In this document: positions 8,533 to 16,393 of the stretch, piece by piece
How the letters are laid out: each line of letters starts with the position of its first letter
How positions within the stretch are numbered: position 1 is the first letter of the stretch
The notes under the pieces: model-generated
Told to the model about the DNA's origin: nothing
Seen by the model: only the letters and a program-made list of their open reading frames with translations
Databases searched by the model: none
NCBI RefSeq assembly: GCF_900102635.1
Contig: NZ_FMZQ01000004.1
Coordinates: 186,001 to 250,000 of the forward strand
DNA length: 64,000 nt
Direction of reading: 5' to 3'
Source of the DNA: Ectopseudomonas chengduensis
GTDB taxonomy: Bacteria > Pseudomonadota > Gammaproteobacteria > Pseudomonadales > Pseudomonadaceae
Position numbers and translations under genes: made by a program

Positions 8533-8847
8533 TTATGGACGCCCAACAAGGTAGTCCAGAAGCCCGGCGGTTATTCTGATCCTGGCAGCTGCATCATCCA
8601 GCGCTTTATCAAGAGCTGAGCTCAGTGGGTAGCCGTTGAATCGCTGGCTATTAATAACCTCCCGATGGCCTGCCCCGGTTTCAACCAGAATGGAAACGGC
8701 GCAATCGGAGACATAGTGCCCACCACAATCGATCTGGTTGATCGATACGCTTAGCTTCTTCTCACCCTCTCCCGACACCGGTAGAAACGCTACAGCTCCG
8801 GCAACCTTGTAGCGGGTGTAGTGGTCAACCCATCCCGAAAGTGTCAC
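8533..8847 (-). CDS. Hypothetical protein downstream of the NYN gene
   Basis: The 104-residue protein appears to start at GTG 8847, 12 bases after the stop of the NYN-domain gene, so the two are probably one operon. The sequence is soluble and looks like an alternating beta-sheet region (residues 10-70) followed by a C-terminal helix (residues 75-100, ALDKALDDAAARI). No family is recognised. The start is uncertain because no good ribosome binding site precedes the GTG and no other Met occurs early. Its first 14 bases match a second site near ssrA (7419-7432), which may be a repeat rather than a chance match. Confidence 0.55.
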   Translation of the reverse strand: MTLSGWVDHYTRYKVAGAVAFLPVSGEGEKKLSVSINQIDCGGHYVSDCAVSILVETGAGHREVINSQRFNGYPLSSALDKALDDAAARIRITAGLLDYLVGRP

Positions 8848-8859
8848 AGCAGGATCAGG

Positions 8860-9534
8860 CTACCAATAATCCGGTTTGACGATGGCTGGCTTCCTGGGAA
8901 GTGGCACCTTTAGCGGGAGCTGGAAAGCCGCAAGTTCAGACTCGGGAATGTGCCGGCGGATCCAGTGGGCATGCTCTTTCAGTGATCCCGGCGGATCCCG
9001 CTGTTCGTGACGGTGCGGAAGAATCACGCCAATGCGGATGTGCGGGAAGTCCGAGCGAATGGCAGCGAGAGCAGGCGCCAGGTCAGTGTCGCCCGATACC
9101 AGCACGATCTGATCCAGCTGCAGATCCGCAGACCGGCATGCTGCCCGATACATGCCTAGAGCCAGGTTAACGTCCGTCTCTTTCTCTTCGAGCTGCCAAA
9201 TCGCTACCTGATCTTGCCTGGAAGGCTTCTGACCATCGAGGTACCTGGGCGCATAGCCCTTCGCCAGCCGGTGTGTACCGAGCGTGACCGAGACACCTCT
9301 CGCTTGCAAAGCGCGGATATAGCGATTCTGCGCATCGTTGGAGACCTGGCCACGAGTCGCAAGCCTGGCGATGACAGGAGAGGTGAAGTAATCGACGGAG
9401 ACCAGTTCGGCCGACGGTTCCTGGATCCGTAAGATCTCGGCAAGCAGCGCAGTCAGATCCAACCACTTGTGGTCGGAGCCATGCAGGACGCCGTAATAGA
9501 GGTTGTAGCCGTCTACGAAGAAAGCTGTACGCAC
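8860..9534 (-). CDS. NYN-domain (PIN-like) predicted ribonuclease
   Basis: The 224-residue protein has the full acidic set of the NYN/LabA-type PIN fold: Asp8 in FFVDGYN at the N-terminus, Asp121 in KETDVNLA, and Asp149 and Asp151 in SGDTDLAPAL. These residues are expected to bind the metal for RNA cleavage. The C-terminal tail is basic and Pro-rich. NYN proteins include RNA-processing nucleases and some accessory proteins of mobile elements and conflict systems. It lies between two integrase remnants and precedes a small hypothetical gene, so it is likely cargo of the former element. RNase activity is inferred from motifs; the target is unknown. Confidence 0.85.
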   Translation of the reverse strand: MRTAFFVDGYNLYYGVLHGSDHKWLDLTALLAEILRIQEPSAELVSVDYFTSPVIARLATRGQVSNDAQNRYIRALQARGVSVTLGTHRLAKGYAPRYLDGQKPSRQDQVAIWQLEEKETDVNLALGMYRAACRSADLQLDQIVLVSGDTDLAPALAAIRSDFPHIRIGVILPHRHEQRDPPGSLKEHAHWIRRHIPESELAAFQLPLKVPLPRKPAIVKPDYW

Positions 9535-9555
9535 AATGCCCTATCCCTAGAAACG

Positions 9556-9583
9556 AAAAAACCGGCTTTATGGGCCGGTTTCT
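9556..9583 (-). terminator. Minus-strand terminator after integrase remnant
   Basis: AAACCGGC and GCCGGTTT form an 8-bp stem with a 7-base loop; on the minus strand the hairpin runs into a T-tract (TTTTT). It sits just past the end of the minus-strand integrase remnant and before the NYN gene, so it was probably the integrase terminator. Confidence 0.7.
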
Positions 9584-9683
9584 TCACCCGAGGCTAAGGC
9601 TGAACTGAATCGGCCCGCCAAGGGTTGAGTCGTGAAAGTATTATCCCGCAAATATGCGTTTCCGGCAACACGAACCAACACAA

Positions 9684-9908
9684 TCAAACACCAACCAACT
9701 CAAGCCCTGAAAGCGGGCTCAACCTCAAAGCCTCAGCCAAATGCTCGGGTGCAAGGTGAGCATAACGCATGGTCATGGCCAAGCTGGAGTGGCCCAGGAT
9801 TTCTGTAGCGTGAGGATGTTCCCGCCCTTCTGCATGAAGTGGCTGGCGAAGGTGTGTCACATAGCATGGGCGGCCTGGCCTTTCGGCAGGTGGATGGTCG
9901 TCCTGGCA
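9684..9908 (-). pseudogene. P2-type phage integrase C-terminal remnant (second copy)
   Basis: On the minus strand one can read IHLPKGQAAHAM, stop, HTFASHFMQKGGNILTLQ, a frameshift, ILGHSSLAMTMRYAHLAPEH and a tail ending at TGA 9684-9686. This is the box II to catalytic Tyr region of a tyrosine recombinase resembling P2/phiCTX-type integrases (known family pattern: HxLRHTFASHF, LGHxxxxMTMRYAH). The stop codon TGA stands exactly where the catalytic Arg of the HxxR motif should be, and one base is missing before ILGHSS. No N-terminal part is present. The gene is dead and marks the end of an element integrated at ssrA. Confidence 0.85.
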
Positions 9909-9939
9909 GCGCTCAGGTTGCCACCACCAATTAACGAAT

Positions 9940-9964
9940 TTTATTCATTAATAAATTGAATAAA
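9940..9964. promoter_or_regulatory. AT-rich dyad upstream of MFS gene
   Basis: TTTATTCA and TGAATAAA are 8-bp complementary arms with a 9-base AT-rich spacer, 63 bases before the chosen MFS start. It may be an operator or promoter element. The stretch 9909-10026 is otherwise non-coding and unusually AT-rich. Confidence 0.4.
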
Positions 9965-10026
9965 TGCCAAAAATAAGAACAAAAATAATCAATAGACTCG
10001 CGGCCGTTCTTACCGGAGCTCCGCCC

Positions 10027-11235
10027 ATGTCTGTTTATGAATCAGCCTCTCAATCTGTCCGCTCGCAACGAGGCGCCGGCCTTAGCGTCGCCATCCTGGC
10101 ATTTTCCGCCTTTCTCATCGTCACCACTGAGTTCCTGATCATCGGCCTTCTGCCTGCTCTTGCCCGAGACTTGGACATTTCCATCTCGATGGCAGGCCAA
10201 CTGGTGACTCTGTTTGCCTTCACGGTGATGATTTTTGGGCCACCGCTGACAGCAATGCTTTCTCATCTTGATCGAAAGAAGCTGTTCGTGGCCATTCTGC
10301 TGATTTTCGCCGCATCAAACGCTCTTGCGGCGGTGTCGGACAGCTTTTGGCTTCTTGCCGTAGCGCGCCTGGTGCCTGCATTGGCCCTGCCCGTTTTCTG
10401 GGGTACCGCCAGTGAAACCGCGGGGCAACTGGCCGGCCCCGAGAAAGCGGGTCAGGCGATAGCGAATGTTTACCTGGGCATCTCTGCCGCGATGCTACTG
10501 GGCATTCCGCTGGGCACCCTGGTGTCGAATGCGCTTGGCTGGAGGGGCGCATTCTGGTTGCTCGCCGGCTTATCGCTGATCATGGCGCTGGCAATCCTGG
10601 CCTTCATGCCTGCCGTATCCCGCACTGCCAAGGTGGACTTTCTGCAGCAAGCGAAGATTTTCAAGGAACCCTATTTCCTTTCGAATGTGCTGCTTTCCAT
10701 CGTCGTGTTCAGCGCCATGTTCACCGCCTACACCTACCTCGCCGACATCCTGGAGCGCGTGGCGGGCGTGCATCCGGAAAATATCGGCTGGTGGCTGATG
10801 GCATTCGGCGCAGTCGGCCTGATAGGCAACTGGATTGGCGGCAAGGCGATCGATAGATCGCCGATCAAGGCCAGCGTGCTCTTTTTGCTTCTGCTGGCGA
10901 TTGGCATGACTGCGGTTGTTCCATTCGCGCATATGGGTCTGATTTTCTGCGCTGCGCTGGGCCTGTGGGGCATTGCCAATACCGCTCTTTATCCGGTCAG
11001 CCAGGTCCGTGTCATGAGTTCGGTCTCCCATTCCAAGGCACTGGCGGGCACCACCAACGTGTCGGCAGCGAATGCAGGCATCGGTATTGGCGCCATTGTC
11101 GGCGGCATGACCATAGCCAATCAGGGGATCGAGTATCTTGGCTATGCTGCTGCGGCTATCGCCGTCATGGCTCTGATGTTGGTGCCGCTGGTACATAAGT
11201 TGGCGTCCCGGCAGGAGCGGGCACCTGCGACCTGA
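10027..11235 (+). CDS. MFS transporter, AraJ/YdhP-like DHA1 family
   Basis: The 402-residue integral membrane protein has about 12 hydrophobic segments and the DHA1 signature in the second segment region (FLIVTTEFLIIGLLPALARDL; the glutamate-containing TTEF motif is usual for this branch), with a short GPPLTAMLSHLDRKKLF loop. I chose ATG 10027, which has GGAG eight bases upstream, rather than the earlier ATG at 9964. The family exports sugars, purine derivatives, arylacetates or drugs by proton antiport; the substrate here cannot be told. It is the first gene past the ssrA scar and converges with a LysR gene, 41 bases apart. Confidence 0.85.
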   Translation: MSVYESASQSVRSQRGAGLSVAILAFSAFLIVTTEFLIIGLLPALARDLDISISMAGQLVTLFAFTVMIFGPPLTAMLSHLDRKKLFVAILLIFAASNALAAVSDSFWLLAVARLVPALALPVFWGTASETAGQLAGPEKAGQAIANVYLGISAAMLLGIPLGTLVSNALGWRGAFWLLAGLSLIMALAILAFMPAVSRTAKVDFLQQAKIFKEPYFLSNVLLSIVVFSAMFTAYTYLADILERVAGVHPENIGWWLMAFGAVGLIGNWIGGKAIDRSPIKASVLFLLLLAIGMTAVVPFAHMGLIFCAALGLWGIANTALYPVSQVRVMSSVSHSKALAGTTNVSAANAGIGIGAIVGGMTIANQGIEYLGYAAAAIAVMALMLVPLVHKLASRQERAPAT

Positions 11236-11276
11236 AGGCGTCGGTTCTGGTCAATGCGGAGCATGGTTCGGCGTAA

Positions 11277-12221
11277 TCAGTGCTCCGCCTTATCTGCCGA
11301 GGTTCGCATGCCATGCGGTGTAAGCCGGGGACGCAGGTAATCCAGAAGAGCTTTGACCTTGGCTGCGTTTTCGCGATTTTTCAGCCAGATCAAATGCATG
11401 GGCAAGCCATCCGTAGCCAGGTCCGGCAACACTTCGACGAGCGTTCCCTGTTCGATGTGGCGCTGCGTAAGCCAGGTCGGTAACTGCCCGATACCGTGCC
11501 CTGCAAGCACCGCCGCCACCTCCCCCTCACCGTCCCCCACGGCAATTCGCGTTTGTACCGCTCGGCGCTCCATCTCTCCCGGCCGCGCCCCCCTGAAAAA
11601 CCAGGAGCTGACCAAGCCATCACTCTGCAGGTAACCGATGCACTGGTGGTTATCCAGATCATGTTGGTTTTCAGGATAGCCATAGCGCTGCACGTAGTCC
11701 GGTGAGGCGCAGAAGATCAGGCGCTGCGCACCAAAGTACTCATGACCCAGATTGGCCGGCCAGGTATCCGGGCCACCGATTCGTACGACGATATCGATGC
11801 TCTCGTAAGCAGGATCGATAAACCGATCAGTGAACGATATATGCGGCTGAAGCATGGGGTGCAGGCGTACAAAATCCATGATCAATGGCAGTACATGGAG
11901 ACGACCATAGGAGGCCGGCAGGTCTATACGGACTTTGCCATGGAGCTCGTGCTCCTGACTGACCAGCGCATGTTCGACCTCTTCGAGCTCGGACAGAACC
12001 GATGTGCACGTCCTGTAGAACAGGACTCCTGCATCGGTCAGCGCCAGCGAGCGGGTGGTGCGATTGAATAGCCGCGCGCCCAGACGCTCCTCCAGCCGTG
12101 CCACGCTTTTGCTGACGGCAGAGCCGGTGAGATTGAGGCGTTCGGCAGCAGCACTGAAGCTGCCAAAATCAGCGACGGCAACAAAGACATCGATCCCCTT
12201 CAGCCGCTCGGATGAATGCAT
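11277..12221 (-). CDS. LysR-family transcriptional regulator
   Basis: The 314-residue protein has an N-terminal winged HTH (GIDVFVAVADFGSFSAAAERL, then SAVSKSVARLEERLGARLFNRTTR) and a C-terminal periplasmic-binding-like effector domain. I chose the ATG at 12221, preceded by GGAG, instead of the extended frame from 12287. It is of the AaeR/DsdC-unlike, CrgA-type LysR group often found next to exporters or oxidoreductases. It converges on the MFS exporter, with 41 bases between the genes, and may control it. The region 12222-12407 upstream has no other gene; it should hold its promoter. Confidence 0.88.
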   Translation of the reverse strand: MHSSERLKGIDVFVAVADFGSFSAAAERLNLTGSAVSKSVARLEERLGARLFNRTTRSLALTDAGVLFYRTCTSVLSELEEVEHALVSQEHELHGKVRIDLPASYGRLHVLPLIMDFVRLHPMLQPHISFTDRFIDPAYESIDIVVRIGGPDTWPANLGHEYFGAQRLIFCASPDYVQRYGYPENQHDLDNHQCIGYLQSDGLVSSWFFRGARPGEMERRAVQTRIAVGDGEGEVAAVLAGHGIGQLPTWLTQRHIEQGTLVEVLPDLATDGLPMHLIWLKNRENAAKVKALLDYLRPRLTPHGMRTSADKAEH

Positions 12222-12407
12222 CCCTATCTCCATTTCTGAACCCAGGTACGATCCTACCGAAATACCTGGCAGAGGCCTGCATCTCAATCGGTGCTTCGCT
12301 CGAAAAGCACACTGCAGACACAGTAGAAATTGGTCCGTCGTACTCGAGAGAACATCAAGGCGGGCCAGGCAGCTGCGCTGATGCTCCTTACCCCAGTGGT
12401 CAGAACA

Positions 12408-13337
12408 TTATCCTTGCGCAAATTCCCTGACATTGGCGAAGGCCTCGCCGAAGTAGGCTTCGTAGCTGTGCTTTTCGACGTAGCCCAGATGCGGCGTACA
12501 GAGAATGCGCGGATGAGTCAGCAGCGGATGATCGGCCTGCAGGATCGGCTCCTGCTCGAAAACATCCAGCGCCGCCTGACTAGGACGGCCAAGATCCAGC
12601 GCGTCAAGCAGCGCCCCCGGAGCGATCAGCTCGGCGCGACTTGTGTTGACCAGCAGGGCGTCAGGCTTCATCCGCGCCAGATCGGCTGCGCTTACGCAAT
12701 GCCGGGTGGCGGGCACCAGTCGCAGGTGCAGGCTGAGCACGTCGGCCTGCTCGAAGAAGGCTTCGCGCGTCGGCGCAGCCTCGTATCCATCAGCAATGGC
12801 GGCCTGGCGCGAGGCCTCGCTGCCCCATACCAGCACCTGCATGTCGAAGGCTCGTGCATAACGTGCCAGGCGCTGGCCGATCTTGCCGTAGCCCCAGATG
12901 CCCAGCGTCTGGCCATACAGACGCTGGCCCAGGTTGACCTGCCAGTGCCCGGCGTACAGGCCGTTCATGGCCTCGCGCAGCTGACGCCGGGCATTGAGGA
13001 TCAGCGCCCAGGTCAGCTCGGCCGCCGCGATAGGCGAGCCGGTGCCCTCGGCGACGGTCACGCCGCGCTCGCGGCAGGCCTCCACATCCAGATGCGGACC
13101 GGCTCGCCCGGTCTGGCTGATCAGCTTCAGCTTGGGCAAGCGTGCCAGCAACGCAGCGTCGATACGCGTGCGCTCGCGGGTCAGCACCAGCGCGTCGGCA
13201 TCGGCGAAACGCTCGGCCAGTACGTCCGGATCGCTGACGGCATCGTGATACACGCGAACATCGAAGCCCTCCAACAGCCCGAAGCAATCGAGCTGTTGCA
13301 CGACGTGCTGATAGTCATCCGGTATCACGATACGCAT
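12408..13337 (-). CDS. D-2-hydroxyacid dehydrogenase family protein
   Basis: The 309-residue cytoplasmic enzyme has the NAD-binding Rossmann motif GIWGYGKIGQRLARYA in the middle (about residues 143-158) and the catalytic set of the family: Arg in VNTSRAELI, Glu in FEQEPI, and His in CTPHLGY near the C-terminus. Such enzymes reduce 2-keto acids to D-2-hydroxy acids or the reverse. The gene is the last of a six-gene minus-strand run with a tricarboxylate transporter, 14 bases after tctA, so it likely acts on the imported acid or a breakdown product. The exact substrate is unknown. Confidence 0.88.
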   Translation of the reverse strand: MRIVIPDDYQHVVQQLDCFGLLEGFDVRVYHDAVSDPDVLAERFADADALVLTRERTRIDAALLARLPKLKLISQTGRAGPHLDVEACRERGVTVAEGTGSPIAAAELTWALILNARRQLREAMNGLYAGHWQVNLGQRLYGQTLGIWGYGKIGQRLARYARAFDMQVLVWGSEASRQAAIADGYEAAPTREAFFEQADVLSLHLRLVPATRHCVSAADLARMKPDALLVNTSRAELIAPGALLDALDLGRPSQAALDVFEQEPILQADHPLLTHPRILCTPHLGYVEKHSYEAYFGEAFANVREFAQG

Positions 13338-13351
13338 GCCAAGTCTCCGAA

Positions 13352-14866
13352 TCAGGCCTCGCTGGCCACGGGGCTCTGCTGACGGCGCGCACGCCAGGCG
13401 CGCCAGAATGGCAGCACGATCATCACCGCCACCAGCGCCCAGACCACCCAGGTGATCGGGCTGGCGTAGAGGATACCGAGATCACCGCTGGACAGGGACA
13501 GTGCGCGACGCAGGTTCTGCTCCATCATGCCGCCGAGGATGAAGCCGAGCAGGATCGCCGACAGCGGGAAATCCAGCTTGCGCATGACGTAGCCGAAGAT
13601 GCCGATGGCGATCATCAGGTACAGGTCGAAGGTGGTCGCGTGCACCGCATACACGCCGATGGCAGTGATGATCGCCACTGCCGGCACCAGCGCCCAGTAA
13701 GGCACGGCCAGCACCTTGGTGAAGACCTTGATCATCGGCACGTTCATGATGATCAGCATGACGTTGGCGACGAACAGCGAGGCGATCAGCCCCCAGACGA
13801 TATCCGGCTGGTTCTGGAACAGCAGCGGCCCCGGCGTGATGTTGTACAGCGTCAGGGCGCCGAGCATCACTGCTGTAGTGCCCGACCCCGGCACGCCGAG
13901 AGTCAGCATCGGCACCATGGAGCCGCAGGCAGCTGCGCTGTTGGCGGTTTCCGGTGCGGCCAGGCCGCGCAGGTCGCCGTTGCCAAATTTGTTGTCCTTC
14001 ACCGCCATGCGCTTCTCGCTCATGTACGACACCGCGCTGGCCAGGGTCGCACCGGCACCCGGCAGCACGCCGAGGACGAAGCCGACCACGCCGCTGCGCA
14101 GGTTGGTGGCCAGGACGAAGCCGCCCTCCTTCAGGCTGAACAGCATGCGCCCGCTGGCCTTGATCGCCTTCTGCCCGTGGTGGGTGCGTTCCAGCAGCAC
14201 CAGCAGTTCGCTGACCGAGAACAGCCCCAGCACCAGGACCACGAACTGAATGCCATCGGCCAGCCCCAGGCTGCCGAAGGTGAAGCGATATACGCCGCTG
14301 TTGGCGTCGATACCCACGCAGGAAAGCAGCAGGCCGATCAGCGCGGCGACGGCGGTTTTCAGGGGTTTGTTGCCGGCCATCCCGGCCAGACAGGTGATGG
14401 CGAAGACCATCAGCACAAAATATTCGGCGGGGCCGAACGCCACCGCCCACTTGGCCAGCAGCGGCGCGAACAGTACGACGCCAGCGGTAGCGATCAGGCC
14501 GCCGATGAACGAACTCCAGGCCGACAGGGAAAGCGCGACACCGGCCTGGCCTTGACGAGCCAGCGGGTAGCCATCGAGGGTGGTCATCACGGCGGATGCC
14601 TCACCCGGAATGTTCAGCAGGATCGAGGAAATACGGCCGCCGTATTCGCAGCCCAGGTACACCGCCGCCAGCAGGATCAGCGCGGTTTCCGGTGGCAGCC
14701 CCAACGCGAAGGCAACGGGAATCAGCAGGGCCACGCCGTTGATCGGACCAAGACCCGGCAGCAGGCCAACGACGGTGCCGATCAGGGTCCCGCACAGGGC
14801 CGTGACCAGGTTGTAGGGGCTCAGCGCCACGCCGAAGCCATGGCTGAGATAACCGAGAGTATCCAT
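13352..14866 (-). CDS. tctA: Tripartite tricarboxylate transporter, TctA large permease
   Basis: The 504-residue inner-membrane protein has about 10-12 membrane helices and the TctA signatures: GTLIGTVVGLLPGLGPINGVALLIP near the N-terminus, SSILLNIPGE, and the second Gly/Pro-rich copy FVLGVLPGAGATLASAVSY with LGVPGSGTTAVMLGAL. I chose ATG 14866 because the longer frame adds a run of unrelated basic residues. It works with the small permease TctB and the periplasmic binding protein TctC encoded just upstream, using a sodium or proton gradient to import a carboxylate. Four bases separate it from tctB. Confidence 0.93.
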   Translation of the reverse strand: MDTLGYLSHGFGVALSPYNLVTALCGTLIGTVVGLLPGLGPINGVALLIPVAFALGLPPETALILLAAVYLGCEYGGRISSILLNIPGEASAVMTTLDGYPLARQGQAGVALSLSAWSSFIGGLIATAGVVLFAPLLAKWAVAFGPAEYFVLMVFAITCLAGMAGNKPLKTAVAALIGLLLSCVGIDANSGVYRFTFGSLGLADGIQFVVLVLGLFSVSELLVLLERTHHGQKAIKASGRMLFSLKEGGFVLATNLRSGVVGFVLGVLPGAGATLASAVSYMSEKRMAVKDNKFGNGDLRGLAAPETANSAAACGSMVPMLTLGVPGSGTTAVMLGALTLYNITPGPLLFQNQPDIVWGLIASLFVANVMLIIMNVPMIKVFTKVLAVPYWALVPAVAIITAIGVYAVHATTFDLYLMIAIGIFGYVMRKLDFPLSAILLGFILGGMMEQNLRRALSLSSGDLGILYASPITWVVWALVAVMIVLPFWRAWRARRQQSPVASEA

Positions 14867-14870
14867 GGGT

Positions 14871-15323
14871 TCAGCTCTCCAGGGACAAAAGGATGCCAAG
14901 CGGCAGCGGTACGGCCAGCGCCTTGTCGAACAGCAGATAGAGGCCGATGGCCAATACCACGCCACTGATCAGGCTGTGCAGCCAGCTGCCGCCATACAGA
15001 CGCGCCATGCCGATGCCGAACAGCACGCTGGCGGGGATGAAGCCGATGCTCTCGAAAAGCACGGCGTAGCCGATCATCAGGCCGAGAAAAACCAGCGCCT
15101 TGACCATCACTTCGCGGTTCAGGGGCGGCTCTTCGCCTTGCACGTCACCAGCCGGCTGCAGCAGCAGTTGCAGGCAGCCGAAGGCGATCAGCAGTAACAG
15201 CAGCAGCGGGAAGGCCTTGGGCCCGACCGGCTCGTAGGAAAACGGGGCGCTGTAACTCCAGGCGAAAAAACCCAGGATGCAGCAAAGCAGCAGGGTCACC
15301 CCCGCAAAGATACGATCATGCAT
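14871..15323 (-). CDS. tctB: Tripartite tricarboxylate transporter, TctB small permease
   Basis: The 150-residue protein has four hydrophobic segments (about residues 4-24, 36-55, 75-98 and 112-145), the usual TctB arrangement, with the GPKAFPLLLLLLI motif after the first loop (family pattern: GPxxFP). I chose ATG 15323 (MHDRIFAG), since this family starts a few residues before the first helix. The gene lies between tctC and tctA in the usual C-B-A order. Confidence 0.9.
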   Translation of the reverse strand: MHDRIFAGVTLLLCCILGFFAWSYSAPFSYEPVGPKAFPLLLLLLIAFGCLQLLLQPAGDVQGEEPPLNREVMVKALVFLGLMIGYAVLFESIGFIPASVLFGIGMARLYGGSWLHSLISGVVLAIGLYLLFDKALAVPLPLGILLSLES

Positions 15324-15371
15324 GATGTTGCTCCGCAGCGATGCGCCGCGCAAAGACGGCGCATGGGTCTA

Positions 15372-16352
15372 TCACTCAACCAGGCCGAACTCTTCGCCCA
15401 GCTTGCGGTATTCCTGCACCTGCGCCTTGACCAGTTGTTCCAGCTTCGGGCCGGTGACGTAGTCAGGCAGCACATCACGGTCAGCCAGGTAGGTCTGGAA
15501 GTCCTTGGAGGCATTCAGCTTGTCGAACTGCGCATGCCACCAGGCCACGTCTTGCTCTTTCACGTCAGGACCGAGGAAGTAGCCGCGAATCAGCGGCCAC
15601 TGGATCTCGTAGCCCTGCTCGCGTGCGGTGGGGATCGAGGCCAGATCGCCGCCGAGACGCTCTTCGCTGAAGACCGCCAGGGTGCGGATCTTGTTGCCCT
15701 GCTGCGCACGGATCTCACTGGCGCTGCCGGTGACCAGGTCCACATGGCCGCCCATCAGCGCCATGTAGTGCTCGGCGCCGCCCTCGAAAGCCGCGTAACG
15801 CAGCTCGCGCGGATCGACACCCGCAGCGCGGGCCAACAGAGCGATTTTCACCCAGCCCTGGCCGCCGACACTGCCGCCGCCACCAACCACGATGCTTTTC
15901 GGGTCTTTCTTCAGCGCCTGCACCACATCATCGAGGTTCTTGTAGGGAGAATCCTCACGTACCGCCAAAGTGCCGTAATCGTTACCAACGGTGGCCAGCC
16001 ACTTCACCGCGGTCTCGTCGAAACGACCGTATTTGCCCAGCGCCAGGTTGAGCAGCGAGGCGCCGGAGAAGGCCACCAGGGTGCCGGGTTCGGCACGGCG
16101 GTTGGCGGCAATGGAGTTGTAGGCCACGGCGCCGATGCCGCCCGGCATGTAGGTAACACGCATCGGCGATTTGAGCAGGCCTTCATCCTTGAAACCAGCC
16201 TGAGCCAGCTTGCAGGTCAGGTCGAAACCGCCGCCTGGTTTGCTTGGGGCGATGCACTCCGGACGGGAGGGTTCGCCAGCCAGTACCGAGCCACTGGCAA
16301 GCAATACGGCGAAAGACAGCGGCAGAATGTGGCGCAGAGAGCAGGTGATCAT
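15372..16352 (-). CDS. tctC: Tripartite tricarboxylate transporter, TctC/Bug binding protein
   Basis: The 326-residue periplasmic binding protein has a signal peptide of about 25 residues (cleavage near VLAGEP). Characteristic parts of the TctC/Bug family follow: CIAPSKPGGGFDLTCK near the mature N-terminus, the YMPGGIGAVAYNSI loop, and VGGGGSVGGQG in the middle. It would capture a di- or tricarboxylate and pass it to TctBA. The ligand is not visible; the neighbouring PrpF-like isomerase suggests an aconitate-like or oxalomesaconate-related compound. Confidence 0.92.
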   Translation of the reverse strand: MITCSLRHILPLSFAVLLASGSVLAGEPSRPECIAPSKPGGGFDLTCKLAQAGFKDEGLLKSPMRVTYMPGGIGAVAYNSIAANRRAEPGTLVAFSGASLLNLALGKYGRFDETAVKWLATVGNDYGTLAVREDSPYKNLDDVVQALKKDPKSIVVGGGGSVGGQGWVKIALLARAAGVDPRELRYAAFEGGAEHYMALMGGHVDLVTGSASEIRAQQGNKIRTLAVFSEERLGGDLASIPTAREQGYEIQWPLIRGYFLGPDVKEQDVAWWHAQFDKLNASKDFQTYLADRDVLPDYVTGPKLEQLVKAQVQEYRKLGEEFGLVE

Positions 16353-16393
16353 GATGGGTTCCTCTTATTGGTCTTGTATGTACAGCCGATGCA

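Noticed and set aside
7346..9660. Duplicate of the tmRNA 3' end (attachment repeat) expected for integrated elements
   Set aside because: I looked for copies of GGTTCAAATCC and CGGCTCCACCA downstream of ssrA and found none, so the distal attachment site seems lost.
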